This document shows, piece after piece, positions 21,687 to 32,775 of a stretch of DNA of 64,000 nucleotides. This stretch comes from Venturia oleaginea. Taxonomy: Eukaryota > Ascomycota > Dothideomycetes > Venturiales > Venturiaceae. The position numbers were made by a program, and so were the translations under genes. The stretch is taken from NCBI GenBank assembly GCA_013176395.1, contig JABMLP010000019.1, positions 620,001 through 684,000 on the forward strand, read 5' to 3'. How positions within the stretch are numbered: position 1 is the stretch's first letter; the number at the start of each line of letters is the position of its first letter. The notes beneath the pieces are model-generated. The model made no database searches. It was not told the DNA's origin and saw only the letters and a list, made by a program, of their open reading frames with translations.

Positions 21687-22125
21687 GTGGAAGAGACGTA
21701 TGAAACGGTGGAGCCTGAATCACTAATGCCGAGATGCCTGAGATGGATTATGGATTTATGCATAACACTTTACAATTCAGTGTCCCGCGTGGTACAGCTA
21801 ATGTGGATCATACACGCAACTACATGTCGATGTCGGTACATTTCTGGCAATATCAAAGAAGAGGATCACCAGAAATTTATCCATGTCGAACTGAAGTTGA
21901 GGGACTTCTTCGAGACGAGCGGTACCGTCGATTTCGAGAAACTATATGCTGTGATCTGTTCCTTCTTTCTATCTTTGGACGACTATTTCTTGCCTTACTC
22001 AAACTATCGCGCGCTACACGCCACTTCCAATCTCCCGCTCGTTCTTGCTCGAAACCCCGGGGACTACAACAGTAACTTATTTCTCCAAGCGCGCGCTAGG
22101 ATTCTCTTCAAACCACAACACAAAG

Positions 22126-22948
22126 ATGTCTACACGACCAGCGGATGCTCGCAAGCCATGTAAGTATGGATATCGATCCCATTCAGAGTGAGTGAACCAA
22201 ATCATAGCTTCGCTGCCCTTTTCTAAGGAGATCAGAAAGAAGAGTTCTTCAGGTCTAAAGATTACTGTTACGGATAGCGTCGGCTCAAAAACATGGGTGG
22301 TTGAACTAAAGCACCTCGCGGACGTCTCGCCTCAGTTTGAAGTCATCTTTCAGGAACAAGAGGACTTGGACCCCATCGAACGAGACGAGGACCGGCCGAT
22401 CAACATCACTTGTGTCGCCTTCGGGCTCTTCGTCAAATGGCTCGAGGGCCGAGCCCTGGTCAATCGTAGAGGTACACCTTACCAGTTTGACACCAACTCA
22501 CTTGCCTCCGTCACGAATCTTCAGGATTGCCAGGAAGACCTGTTCTCTTTATTCAAATTCGCAACCAATTACGACGTTCCTCAACTCCGCCGCGACGTAC
22601 TCGATACGTTGATTGAATGGTACGAGACTCTCGGTCCTAGGCGTATTTTTCCACCTCACCATCTTGTCATACAAGCATACACAGACTACCAGGCTATCAA
22701 GATGGATGTATGCTGAGTCACCCATTGTTAGGGCTCTCGCCGCTCTTTGCATGAAATGGTGGGTGCTAGGGAAGCCAAAGCTGCGGGGGTATTCAAAGGT
22801 TTGCCAATTTCCAACTGACTTCCTGATCGGAGCGTTGGTGGCCGCAAATGAGAGGAAGGGTTCTGCTGATTCACTGATAAATCCCTGTGATTATCATGAG
22901 CATTCTGATGAGGAGGAGGAGGGAGATGGTTTGGCACGACAGACATAA
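22126..22948 (+). pseudogene. BTB/POZ domain protein, frameshifted (copy 1 of 3)
   Basis: Exon 1 (22126-22159, MSTRPADARKP) joins exon 2 at 22208 through a GTAAGT...ATAG intron. The protein then reads VELKHLADVSPQFEVIF, the core of a fungal BTB domain, followed by VAFGLFVKWLEGRALV, LFKFATNYDVPQLRRDVLDT and HHLVIQAY. At about 22700-22712 the frame stops just as the conserved end of the family (SPIVRALAALCMKWW, then FPTDFL) continues in another phase to 22948. One base change in length would reconnect them. Expanded BTB families of this type act as cullin-3 substrate adaptors in principle, but their fungal roles are mostly unknown. This copy is probably dead or recently broken. Confidence 0.65.
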
Positions 22949-23390
22949 CATTGGGAGGACTCTAGTGAGCAAGACTGTTGTATTATCGGAACAGTGTTGT
23001 CGTCTGTATTTTTCAGCCTCTAACAAAGACAGAGGCGAGTGTATTGGACTGAGGCTCCTGTAGATACTGAGCTACAAACTAAATTATGAAGCATTCTCAT
23101 TCACTTTTACTCACTTTAAAGTGATACCTTTGATAACAGGCCTTCGACTATTATACCATCTTCACTATGTCGATACATCTAACATCGCTTTGCAGGCCAT
23201 GCGAGCCATATGGTCATCGCCCCAACATACCGTAAGAGAACATCAAATTCCCCATCATTTCGATACGGCTAACAAAGTCAGTTTTCCAGAACAGAAATAT
23301 ATCAAACTACTGGCAGGACGAACGAATCGAAGTCAATTCACTCGAGTTGACTTCCAGCAATGAGTCCTCGTCCTCAAGTTCCACAGAATA

Positions 23391-23903
23391 GCTCCTCTGT
23401 GAGCAATTCCTCGCTGCTACATGCTCCGTTTTCGAGAGCTCCCTACAAGAACAAAGGATCCAGAATAAGCCATCTCGAGCTCTTCATTTCGAAGACCTCG
23501 ATCCCAGGGTTCTCAAGATTTACGTGAGGTGGCTCGAATATCGTCGTTTATTCGATGCTGATGGACCGCTAGCTATACAGTTTCCTCGATCCTGGCCCCG
23601 ACCAATTAGAAGCACGGAAAAATAGTTGATTACGTGCTCGACAAGGACAAAGCGTGTGGTTCTCATGCAGACTTTCTCCACTGAATGAGTTATAGAACAC
23701 GTACGTTATGATAGTAGAGTGGAGGATGGATTACTCGCTATTTATCTGTTTGTAGATAGATATGATATCCCACAATTCCGTAAAGACGTCCTAGATACTT
23801 TCATCGAAGATCTCGACCGTTTCGACGGAGAGTATAACTTTAATACCAATACCGTTCTTACGGTGTATAAATTACTGTCTAAGAAATCCCCGATGAAGAG
23901 ATA
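23391..23903 (+). pseudogene. BTB/POZ domain relic (copy 2 of 3)
   Basis: A frame from about 23391 reads EQFLAATCSVFESSLQEQR, then LHFEDLDPRVLKIYVRWLEY, which matches the BTB core of its neighbours, and ends near 23625. A second frame at 23719-23903 carries the next part, LFVDRYDIPQFRKDVLDTF and VYKLLSKKSPMKR. The pieces are separated by stops and lack a start and the normal C-terminus. It is clearly a decayed paralogue of the copies on either side. Confidence 0.6.
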
Positions 23904-24793
23904 GTTGGTAGACCGGGCTATACGTACTTAGGCTCCTATATACTTAATATACGAGCTTACTACTAGGACTAAAAGGATCTAAGAGCTAACGTAGGAATTT
24001 ATAGTTAAAGTTCTAGTAGTAGCGAAACATTATAAGGATGGTTTCTCTCTCTGTTGGATCCTTGTGGTTATCATGGGTATACAGCGGAGGAGGGCGATGG
24101 GGAACTTGCGGATTATCGGTGGTTGGGGGACTTGTGGGTGGCTATGGTTCGTGTCAGATATTGGCTGTAAATTCTGATGGGAAGGAGAAATGGGTCTGGC
24201 TGGAGCGAAATGGAGAGCGTAGAGGTTACTTGTAGGCTTGGTTGTTCTTGGAATTTTGTTAATATGTTGGATGATACCTCTGAATTTACATATCATTTTG
24301 GACTGTATCTACTCAATATCGATGTCGATAAATTTCTGGCGAGTTCAATGAATGATGTTGCCAGAGAATTATCCATATCGATCTTAAGTTCAGACGATGA
24401 CTTCAACTTAACTATTCCTCGAGGAGAAACGAATTGAAGAAGCCACTGTGCCCCTCCTCGAATTGTCATCAAAACACTTCGATGGTTTCATCGTTTATGC
24501 CCAGACAAACAACACAACCACCCATTTATGGTAGTAACACAGAGACAAAAGAATGAAAAGTGTGTTGTGATTTCTAGAAACGGAGAACTTACCATGTGGA
24601 GATGTAAATAACGCCAGCTGGGTGACAATTCAACTTATAAATTTCACACTCCGCTCCTCACGCGCTTCAGTCAGACGTCGCAATCACAACAGAATTCGAG
24701 ACCGCGAATCCGCCATGACAGCCTGCAAGCCGCCTGCACGAGGCTATCGTCCTGCGATTCTGTACGCTATCTCTTCATCACTCCGTGTTTACC
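23904..24793. other. spacer between BTB copies 2 and 3, AT-rich start
   Basis: The segment 23920-24030 is AT-rich and full of TA steps, as in RIP-affected DNA. The rest has no recognisable gene; a short plus frame ending near 24437 shows no domain. Confidence 0.35.
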
Positions 24794-25526
24794 ATGCTAA
24801 CATCGAAAGGACTGAGCGAGAGAACTTTCGTTGAAGTCGTGATTGGCAAAGAAGAAAAGTCACCGAAGAATTGGATCATGCCAGAACAATATCTCGCCGG
24901 TGTTTTTCCTTGGTTTGAGACGGCCTTCAAGAAAGAATGGATGAAGGACAAACCAACACGAAACATTCGACTCGATGATGTGCGCCCGATGACGTTCGAC
25001 GTCTTCGTGGAGTGGCTGACTGGAAGGCATTTGGTGGACCAATATTGATTTTCCTTATATCTCAGAGGTGCCGCCAGGTCCACACTACGAAGATGACCCC
25101 GAACAAGAGGCATGGGGCGAGAAGATGAGGAGCATGGCACATGATTTGATCAGCATCTATCAGTTCGCCGATGAATACGACATTCCACAACTTCGTCGCG
25201 ATGTGACCGATACTCTCATTCGACTTTCGAACGGCTCTAACCGCTGGTTCCATCCTTCGGCCCGAGACATCACCATGGCCTTCCAAAAACTTCCGGTGGC
25301 TTCACCCATGCTCAAACTACTTATCGATGTAATGGCACATAACTGGGGACCAATGGATGTGGAGTGTGGTCGACTCGTCGAGAATGGATACATGGATACG
25401 CCAAAGGGATTCTTTTATGGCTCATGTGTAGTCGTATCTCGGGAACGTATAATGAAGAATGGCGCGAGTTTCTCAAGCCCTGCAAATACCATGAAGGAGA
25501 AGCTGGCTTTGAGGATGGCGACGTGA
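24794..25526 (+). pseudogene. BTB/POZ domain protein, frameshifted (copy 3 of 3)
   Basis: From ATG 24794 the frame reads MLTSKGLSERTFVEVVIG, then VFPWFETAFKKEW and VRPMTFDVFVEWLTGRHLV, the BTB core, and ends in a TGA at 25046-25048. The next phase takes over immediately (DFPYISEVPPGPHYEDD) and continues with ISIYQFADEYDIPQLRRDV, DITMAFQKLPVASPMLKLL and the conserved end of the family to 25526. A single-base length difference near 25045 explains the break. Everything else is well preserved, so the loss may be recent, or a sequencing error. Confidence 0.65.
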
Positions 25527-25843
25527 ACACCTAATCGGAAATTCTTGGTTCTGAGCTTGATGATTGACGGGGTATGCAGAAGACGTTGAAAACTTTTTGA
25601 GATGGTTCTAAGAGCGGGCTTTCCGTTTGGGGACCATACATTATGGAAAAGAGGATCGGGGACGGAAACTAGATTGTCATTCATGGGTATAACTGTTAGA
25701 GTCCTTTAGAGAATTAGGAAGGCGCCCACAGTTTGCTTACACTTTAATGCAGACCAAGCAACCCGTGTCCCACAGCAAAGTATGCGTGTTCCTTCACCCC
25801 ATTCTAACCTTTGAGCACCTCAGAGTTCTTTACAATCCCACCA

Positions 25844-26751
25844 TCAAGCCATCCGAGCCTGCCACTTTGCAATACTAAGCGCCACAAACCCATTCTCCTT
25901 CTGCTCAACAACCCTTCCAGGTCTCTTAAACCCCAGCTCAGTAGGAAACCTCTCCTCCAGCAAAAACGCCCTAACCCTATCTTTCGGCGCTCGTCTGGTG
26001 TCAGCGTTCTCGGCAGTAAACGCTCCATCACCGTCAGCCAAAATCAAGAGGATATTTGCAGCTCTGCGCTGCGCAGAAGCAACAAAGGCATCGTTCAATG
26101 GTGGGTTACCGAGTTGTCGAGATTCGCGCTCGCGCCTGATGCGGGTACGTGCGATACTGGTGATATTGAGGTAAGGATACGACTTTGGGTAAGTATCGTC
26201 CAAGAATTCCTGGACGAGTCTCGGTTGGACGAGGACTGTGTCGCCTTGAATCTGGTCGAGACGGGTGATGGAAGCATCGTGTTCTGTCTTGCCGTGGACG
26301 CTTGTCTGTCCGAGGTCTAGGCGAAGATTGGCGTTTGCTGCAGGGTCGTTTGTGAGGGCGCCTAGTTTTCCGAGCATGGTACCAGTAATATTGCGGGCGA
26401 AAGCTGGGGAGTAATTGAGTGCGTCGACGATGGACTGTTCGAATTGGGCGATGCTGACACGACGGCCATCCCGGGGTCTGAGAGATAAATTCAATATTTC
26501 AAAGGTTAGGTCTCGTACAGGTAGACTTACAGAAAAGCATGGTTCGCAGCAGCGTTCAGGAACGGGCACGACGTTCTGGAGGCGCCATTTATTTGGCTTG
26601 CTGGGATCCATTTGTGAGGTCCGGAAAATGGATCTGAATTGTTCTGAGGGGGTGATTGGCGGCTACGGAGATGGTGAGGCGCTAGTTCAGATGGCGAGGC
26701 AAGAGACCTCGATAGGTGCACGCAGCTGAAAAGTATCGCTAGAACGTGCAT
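25844..26751 (-). CDS. secreted heme-thiolate peroxidase (chloroperoxidase/peroxygenase family, PF01328)
   Basis: Exons 26531-26751 and 25844-26477; the 53-bp intron lies inside the conserved NHAFLPRDG motif. The product has 284 residues. Residues 1-18 form a signal peptide (MHVLAILFSCVHLSRSLA). SCPFLNAAANHAFLPRDG contains the Cys-Pro heme-ligand motif, with Cys62 as proximal thiolate. The distal acid/base motif is HGKTEHDASITRLD, with Glu139-His140-Asp141. Members halogenate or insert oxygen into organic substrates with hydrogen peroxide outside the cell. The length is in the range of the short peroxygenase group. No secondary-metabolite core enzyme is nearby, so the substrate is unknown. 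Confidence 0.92.
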
Positions 26752-27679
26752 GTCGGCACAGGAGGAACAATTCCAGGTATTTCACAGCGAGCTCGAGATT
26801 AATTTTCTGGAATTGGCTGTATGGCCTACAAGATGCTCGCCAGTTTGACAAACGAATCCCGTTCTTGTCGAAGCTGACAAGGCGATGTATTTAAAGAAAC
26901 TGGACAACCTTGCCATGTCCAAACATTCGATCGGCCAGACTTTGAGAGATAGTAAGGAAATTCCGGTCGTTCCCAGCAAAACTCGCGTCCCGGTGTTCTG
27001 GGAACTAAATAAAGGCAGAAGGCCTCCAGCAATGATACGCCGGTAATTTATGGGGGATGACATTCCATTCGAAATGATTGGAGAATTTATATTGACACGA
27101 ACAGATATGAATGAGCCTTGCCGAATAGTAATAAAATCGCTAAAGAAGATCCAATATGGAGATGCCGGGTTGGCGGATGAATTGTGCCGACAGCGGGACG
27201 CGGGATCCCTGTTTGGAATAGGAAAAGATTCTCAAACTTACTTCGAAGTGTAGAAAAGGCAAGGAGAACGCCAGGGGCGACCAGGTAAAGACCAAACAAT
27301 ATACTCCAACACGAGACACGTCTAGAAGGCCGATAAGCCCAAACCCGTGTTGAGGGATGGCGTAAGATACGCATTTACAAGAGCCGAAGGAGATGGAGAT
27401 GGAGATGGAGATGGAGATGGAGATGGAGATGAAGAAATTCCCCAGGATGAAAGTGAGATGGATGAAAGTTTATAGACGTGACGGAACGAATCGGGGAACA
27501 CGTCAGAAAAAGCAAGATCCAGTCACGTGTATTTCAAAGTAAATACTGATTTGTCATCTGTTACCTAGCTGTACATGCTTGATCTAATCTCCTATGAATG
27601 AAATTGGCCATCCTATTGAACTTCCAGCCTCATGCGCTATCCTGACCAACCATGCATAAAAACCATCAATTCCACTCAC
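26752..27679. other. intergenic region with a hexamer repeat
   Basis: Promoter side of the peroxidase gene and the 3' side of the flavin monooxygenase gene. Small frames on both strands show no motif. The only notable structure is the (ggagat) run at about 27389-27430. Confidence 0.4.
27389..27430 (+). repeat. microsatellite (ggagat)7
   Basis: Seven consecutive perfect copies of ggagat. Confidence 0.95.
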
Positions 27680-29122
27680 TCACTCAAAGAATTGGTTCTT
27701 CGGTCGAGGAAGTCCAAGATGCTCCCTCAACGTAGTTCCTTCATACTCCTTCCTGAAGATGCCACGCTGTTGCAATTCCGGCACCAATCGGAAAGTGACA
27801 TCGTCCAAGCCTTGCGGCAGATATGGGAGAGCAATAGTGAAGCCATCACAGGCATCTTCCTCCAACCATTGCTGCATCTCATCAGCGATAGTCTTGGCAG
27901 TTCCAATGAATGCGAAACCGGCGTAGCCACCAAAGCGTTGTGCGAGTTGTCGGACTGTCAAGCCCTCTTCCTTGGCAATTGCAAGTGCTATATCGCGACC
28001 AGTCCTGCTCGCATTGGACTCGGGCAAATCTTCTGGAAGAGGCTTGTCTGGGTCATAGCCAGACACATCTGTGCCGAGCATGATTGAAAGTGTGGATATG
28101 GAGGTTTCGTAGTAGATCAGGCTGTCGAGTTTGAGACGCCTTTGATGAGCCTCTTCGACAGTGTCGCCGATGATAACGAAGGCAGCTGGTAAGATTTTGA
28201 TGTGGTCCCTATTGCGTCCCGCTTTCTCTGCGCGACCTTTAATGTCCTGGTAAAGCTCCTTTGCGGAAGAGATATCTTTTGGAGAGCAAAAGACTGCCTC
28301 AGCTGTCTCTCCAGCAAGTTGTCTTCCTGGCTCAGATTGGCCGGCCTGGATAATGACCGGCCATCCTTGGACTGGGCGTGCAATGTTGAGTGGGCCTCGC
28401 ACGGCCAGTTCGTCACCCTTATGATTCAAGATGTGCATCTTTTCTGGGTCGAGGTAAGTTCCAGACTCTTGATCGCGGATGAAAGCGTCATCGGCAAAAC
28501 TGTCCCACAGTCCAGTTACGACATCGTAGAACTCGCGAGCACGTTTGTATCGATCGCCGTGCTGCATGTGGTCTTCTTCGCCAAAGTTCTTGGAAGACTC
28601 GGGATTGCCCGTCGTGACAATATTCCATGCTGCTCGCCCGTTGCTAATGTGATCGAGTGAGGCGAAGCGTCGAGCGACGTGGAATGGCAGGTCGTATGTC
28701 GTAGAGGCTGTAGCTGCAAGACCAATTTTGTCGGTGACTTGCGACAAGGCCGAAAGCAGGGTGAAGGGCTCAAATGACGTCGTTGTGTGGCTTCGTTTGA
28801 GAGCCTCAACCGGCATGTTCAAGACGGCAAGATGATCGGCCATGAAGAAGGCATCGAATTTGGCATCTTCGAGCTTCTTGATAAAGGATTTGGCGTGAGC
28901 AAAGTTGAAGTTCGCATCTGGATAGCTTCCTGGGAATCTCCAAGCTCCTGGATGTAATGATACAGGTCTCATGAATGCAGTGAGATGGAGCTGCTTCTTA
29001 GGTGCCGCTCCCTCTGTCTTTGCTTTCTTGGCCTCATTGGTTCCGTTTGAGGGTCCATTTGAGCCATTTGAGGCGTCATTGTTGCCATCGGCACGAGTTC
29101 GTTTGACCATTTCTGGATCCAT
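27680..29122 (-). CDS. FMN-dependent monooxygenase of the NtaA/SnaA/DszA type (luciferase-like)
   Basis: Single exon, 480 residues. After a low-complexity basic start (residues 1-43, with KRTRADGNN and a Ser/Asn-Gly run) the catalytic TIM barrel begins LHLTAFMRPVSLHPGAWRFP. It continues with FDAFFMADHL, ATASTTYDLPFHVARRFASL, ISNGRAAWNIVTTGNP, VIIQAGQSEPGRQLAGETAE and FAFIGTAKTIADEM, all landmarks of the nitrilotriacetate/dibenzothiophene-sulfone monooxygenase group. These enzymes use FMNH2 supplied by a partner reductase to attack C-N or C-S bonds, mostly in sulfur or nitrogen scavenging. The family is bacterial in origin and widespread in fungi by transfer. The low-complexity N-terminus is unusual; the second Met (residue 5) is an alternative start. 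Confidence 0.93.
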   Translation of the reverse strand: MDPEMVKRTRADGNNDASNGSNGPSNGTNEAKKAKTEGAAPKKQLHLTAFMRPVSLHPGAWRFPGSYPDANFNFAHAKSFIKKLEDAKFDAFFMADHLAVLNMPVEALKRSHTTTSFEPFTLLSALSQVTDKIGLAATASTTYDLPFHVARRFASLDHISNGRAAWNIVTTGNPESSKNFGEEDHMQHGDRYKRAREFYDVVTGLWDSFADDAFIRDQESGTYLDPEKMHILNHKGDELAVRGPLNIARPVQGWPVIIQAGQSEPGRQLAGETAEAVFCSPKDISSAKELYQDIKGRAEKAGRNRDHIKILPAAFVIIGDTVEEAHQRRLKLDSLIYYETSISTLSIMLGTDVSGYDPDKPLPEDLPESNASRTGRDIALAIAKEEGLTVRQLAQRFGGYAGFAFIGTAKTIADEMQQWLEEDACDGFTIALPYLPQGLDDVTFRLVPELQQRGIFRKEYEGTTLREHLGLPRPKNQFFE

Positions 29123-30176
29123 GGAGAGTGAAGTTGAAGAGGGTTGCTTGTTTGGTGGCTAAAGGTGAAGTGTAGTTGGATAGTGTGGATGGAAAACACA
29201 ATCGAACTTCATCGTCAGTTATGTATCGTGCAAAAGACAATAGGAGTTCGATATGGATTATGTATCGGAACGAAAGCAGCCGCCAAAGTAATCATGATCA
29301 CGATTACAAATGCGGACGCGCTCGCCATTACAACATCAAGGCGGGGGCTTCGCAGCGATCTCCACGAATCTTTGTCAGCCTCGGCGAAAGCAAGATTTCA
29401 AGCATGTCGCTGCAATCTTATTGTGAATGTTGTGGCACACCGAGAGGCCTTGAAGTCTGTGACATGGTTGGAATTGGGTCGAAGCGCGCCTTTTTCACCG
29501 CGCGGCATGCCGGTCGGTTTGGTCCGGGCATCATGGAGTCTTGATGGGACAAATCAAGCTGCAGATGATGAATCGAAGATAAATCGAAGATGAGAGATGG
29601 ATGTTTTGTGATGAAAGAGGAGGCGAGGAGAAAAGATAGCTACTGCAGATCCTCCATCGGTTAGTCAATTCATGTCCGCCAAGAACTCACTCCTGGAATA
29701 GCACCCTCCATCTGAGATGGTGATCAATAGTTACATTGTCAATCATAATTTGAGAAGGCTAAAAGCAATTCCACCAATACACCCGTCATCGTATTCGTCC
29801 TTTTCGTTTGTTGGGCCATGTCAAAATCACGTAGAATCAATCAAAACTCTTCAAATCATCTTCTATTCCATTTTACCCAAAACCATTGGCTTATTCAATG
29901 TGGGAGGGGACTTCCCGGCTGGCAGAGCAGACTTCTGAAAATACTGGGCGCTTTCGCTGTTGATTTGATTCGACATGCTCAGCATGCCTTGCCTACAGGT
30001 ACCCGCGAAGAACGAGGACGAATAGAGAAAGTTCAAGGAATGGGCGAACGATGAACTAAGAGCGTGGATCAGGAAGGATGGCACTGAGAAGGACAAAGGC
30101 TTCGACGTCGAGGAAGGCCTGGAAAACAGAGAGCACCTAGACATCCATAGAAAGCCCAGATCATATCAACAATCAT
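29123..30176. other. intergenic region
   Basis: Promoter of the flavin monooxygenase gene and the 3' side of the IMPACT gene. A plus-strand stretch near 30030-30170 reads FKEWANDELRAWIRKDG in one frame and looks protein-like, but it lacks a start and has a TAG just upstream. I do not call it. Confidence 0.35.
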
Positions 30177-31097
30177 TTATCCATCTTCTTTTTGAGTCGG
30201 CTCCACCGATTGGACTTGTTCCTCTATTGAAGTCGCAAGATCCGACCAAGCGTCTTCAATCTCTTCTTGATCTTGTGCATCCGTTATCGCATCCAACCTT
30301 TTATTTTTCTCAGCTGCCTCTTTCTGATCCTCCTCCGCTTTGTCAATCTGTTTCAACAAGAATTGTATCGTAGCATCCCGCGCATTCTCCAGCGCTTGGA
30401 GACGTGCAAAGGGCATGATATCGTAATTGATCTTCCGCGAGGGCGAAGCCATCGCCGCCGATGTCGAAGAGACCTTCGGCGTAGAAGCCAATTCCCTCTT
30501 CTTCGTATCTAGCAGCGTCCGCAGTGTAGCAATACTCTCGTCCCTCCTCGCCAGCGTCCTCACCAAATCATCTTTCCTCCTCTTCAGCTCCTCCGGCCTC
30601 ATCGTCTCAGGTTGACTCCCCTGCCTTGCCGGTGCAATCGGCTCCTCAATGCGCTGCCTCTTCCCACCCGCATCACCTTGCTCTTCCCTCCAGACCTTGA
30701 CAGCCTCCTTTGCCACATCCTCGATATGCTTGAACCTGACCGGTCCAAGCATAACGCCGCCATACCATCTCGCAACACATATCGCACCCATGACATCCAT
30801 TTCTGTCATCACGCCCTCCAGTCTCTTGCCCGCCCATTGTTCGCCATCATCGTCGTGACCGCTGTCGCACAAGGCCTTAGTAGTTGGCGCAAGGGTCCGT
30901 TGTTTAGACGGTGTGCGCCAGGCGAGAATACAATGGGAAGCTGTCTTTCCCTCATTAATCTTCTGTAGTTCTTTTGGAGGGAGGCCTGGGTGGGGACTGT
31001 AGAATGCGACGAAGATGGATTCGCGGTCGTGGATGGGTTGAGACCTGTAGATTTTGGTGGAGTCATCGTTTGATGGTGCTGTGCGTTTGAGAGACAT
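30177..31097 (-). CDS. IMPACT/UPF0029 (YigZ-like) domain protein with C-terminal coiled coil
   Basis: Single exon, 306 residues. The N-terminal domain (residues about 20-135) reads ESIFVAFYSPHPGLPPKEL, then ASHCILAWRT and DDGEQWAGKRLEG, and finally CVARWYGGVMLGPVRFKHI, the signature of the UPF0029 fold. The rest is charged and predicted helical, with KRRKDDLVRTLARRDESIA and a Glu/Gln/Lys-rich region to the end. Yeast Yih1 and mammalian IMPACT inhibit Gcn1-dependent activation of the kinase Gcn2, using an RWD domain as well. No RWD domain is visible here, so a role in that pathway is not supported and the function remains open. Confidence 0.85.
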   Translation of the reverse strand: MSLKRTAPSNDDSTKIYRSQPIHDRESIFVAFYSPHPGLPPKELQKINEGKTASHCILAWRTPSKQRTLAPTTKALCDSGHDDDGEQWAGKRLEGVMTEMDVMGAICVARWYGGVMLGPVRFKHIEDVAKEAVKVWREEQGDAGGKRQRIEEPIAPARQGSQPETMRPEELKRRKDDLVRTLARRDESIATLRTLLDTKKRELASTPKVSSTSAAMASPSRKINYDIMPFARLQALENARDATIQFLLKQIDKAEEDQKEAAEKNKRLDAITDAQDQEEIEDAWSDLATSIEEQVQSVEPTQKEDG

Positions 31098-32082
31098 TAT
31101 GGGACGTTCATGCGACGCGTTGATGTTGCTCCATCGCGCTGTTGAGTCGTGAAAGAGGCGATAGATGGAAGCGGCAGATATTCCGCTATGCCCTGATTGA
31201 CCTCTCGATTTAGTGGGTACACCCTAAAAATATTCTCAGCCTTTGTCTCAGCCTTGCCGACACCAAAGAAGCACTTGACCGCAGCATCATATAATATGTC
31301 ATCTGTATGTTCTCATTTTCGTTTACTTGTTGTATTGATCTCGTACCCTTGCGTTCTTATTTAGTATTTTGACGTTAAATTCCCTATTACCTATAGGACC
31401 CAGTTCTACCGATACTAATTAGTAGTTAGAACTATTCAACCATAGATTCATAAGATATCACTTAGGGAACTGCTTCTTTATTCCCTCCTGCTTTTAAATG
31501 AATTCCGAGCCACACACATTGTCCACCAAGTTACAAACCGATTCCCTAGCTCCCATATCTCAAAACCATCTACCATAATCCCACATCGACGTAATTCTCC
31601 TCACTCTACTATCCCATCATCTCACAACAACGTCTAATTCTTTGGATGAGGGGTCCCATAAGAAGACCCGAGTGGAATAGATTCAGAGCTTGAAGAATAT
31701 ACCCATGCTTGTATATTGATCCGATACAGAAGGTCTAGGGAAGCTCATATTTCGACCTGGCGGACTGCTTCCATATGGGCTTGATACGGCAGGGCTGAAC
31801 ACATTTGATGCAGAGCTCATGTGTCGGTCTCGCGGATGGTTTCCATCTGGATAACAATCTGATATCTGTTGCGGGAGCCAATCGGCTGAAGAGGTTAAAA
31901 CTGGTGCAGGAGTAACTGGTGAAGGATGCAAGAGGATCTGTCCAAGAGACGCTTGATCGTTGCCGACTGAAAGAACAGAATTTCACATTGTCCAGAATCA
32001 TAATCTCACTTCTAAAGCTTCTCCCCATCCAACTCTCCAAACTCCGTCCTCAACTCATCAAAACTTCCATCTCCCTCTTCAC
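31098..32082. other. intergenic region
   Basis: No confident gene. A short minus-strand frame (31683-31931) is Ser/Pro-rich, with two similar segments around a PRDRHMSSAS motif, but it lacks a domain and splice support. Confidence 0.35.
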
Positions 32083-32775
32083 TCATCTCTGAAAGCCCGT
32101 CCCATCCACCTCCTTCCAAAGCCCACACAATCCCTCCTCACTACCTCCCAAAACAGGATCCATCCCGGGCCTCGCAACCCCCCAAACATCCTCATAACCC
32201 CCCGCATCCTCCCCACCCGTAGCAAAATCCCACTCCCCATCCTCAGGATACGCCCCCATCATCGTAAAACCCTCCAACCTCACTTCCCCCAGCGCACTCT
32301 CCACATCCCCATCCCCATCCTTAACATCAATCCCCCTCCCCTCCCCCGGCGTCAAAAGCTCAAACTCCCTCGCCGGTTCCGTATCAAAAGTCTTATGCGC
32401 AATCCCCGCCGGAATCAAAAACACATCTCCCTCCCTCGCCTCAACCTCAATACCACCCTCATGCCGTCCCTCCCACGTCGATTCCCTCAAATCAGTAGTA
32501 AGATCAGCAGCACCGAAACGAATCGTAGCCGTACCTGAGAGAACAGCCATACATTCGTGAGATTTGGAATGGTAATGTGATTGCTGTGTTTCTCCATAGC
32601 GAAAAATCCATTGTGTATTCCAGCCGTTCAATTTGAAGAGGGTATGGACTTTTGGGGCGATGGGGAAGTCTTCTGATAGCTGTGCTGATAAGAGGCCGGG
32701 GTAGTGGAGGAGGGGGTAGGGTGAATTTGGGATGAGAGGGGTGGGTTCTAGGTGGTGTTGTTTTACTGTGACCAT
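32083..32775 (-). CDS. cupin-domain protein (YjlB-like)
   Basis: Single exon, 230 residues, starting MVTVKQHHLEPTPLIPNS. The first cupin motif is SHYHSKSHECMAVLSGTATI from about residue 66, with His67, His69 and His73 as candidate metal ligands. The second motif is EGDVFLIPAGIAHKTF. The preceding NGWNTQWIFRYGETQQ is typical of the YjlB-like fungal and bacterial cupins, whose substrate is unknown. It has a Gly/Asp-rich insert near residue 160. Cytosolic; no signal peptide. The cupin assignment is firm, the reaction is not known. Confidence 0.88.
   Translation of the reverse strand: MVTVKQHHLEPTPLIPNSPYPLLHYPGLLSAQLSEDFPIAPKVHTLFKLNGWNTQWIFRYGETQQSHYHSKSHECMAVLSGTATIRFGAADLTTDLRESTWEGRHEGGIEVEAREGDVFLIPAGIAHKTFDTEPAREFELLTPGEGRGIDVKDGDGDVESALGEVRLEGFTMMGAYPEDGEWDFATGGEDAGGYEDVWGVARPGMDPVLGGSEEGLCGLWKEVDGTGFQR

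Noticed and set aside
21687..22163. Plus-strand frame just upstream of BTB copy 1
   Set aside because: Overlaps the BTB first exon in another phase and shows no BTB core; perhaps an older relic, not supportable.
25844..32775. Secondary-metabolite cluster around the peroxidase, flavin monooxygenase and cupin genes
   Set aside because: No core synthase, no tailoring set or pathway regulator, and ordinary housekeeping-type genes are interleaved.
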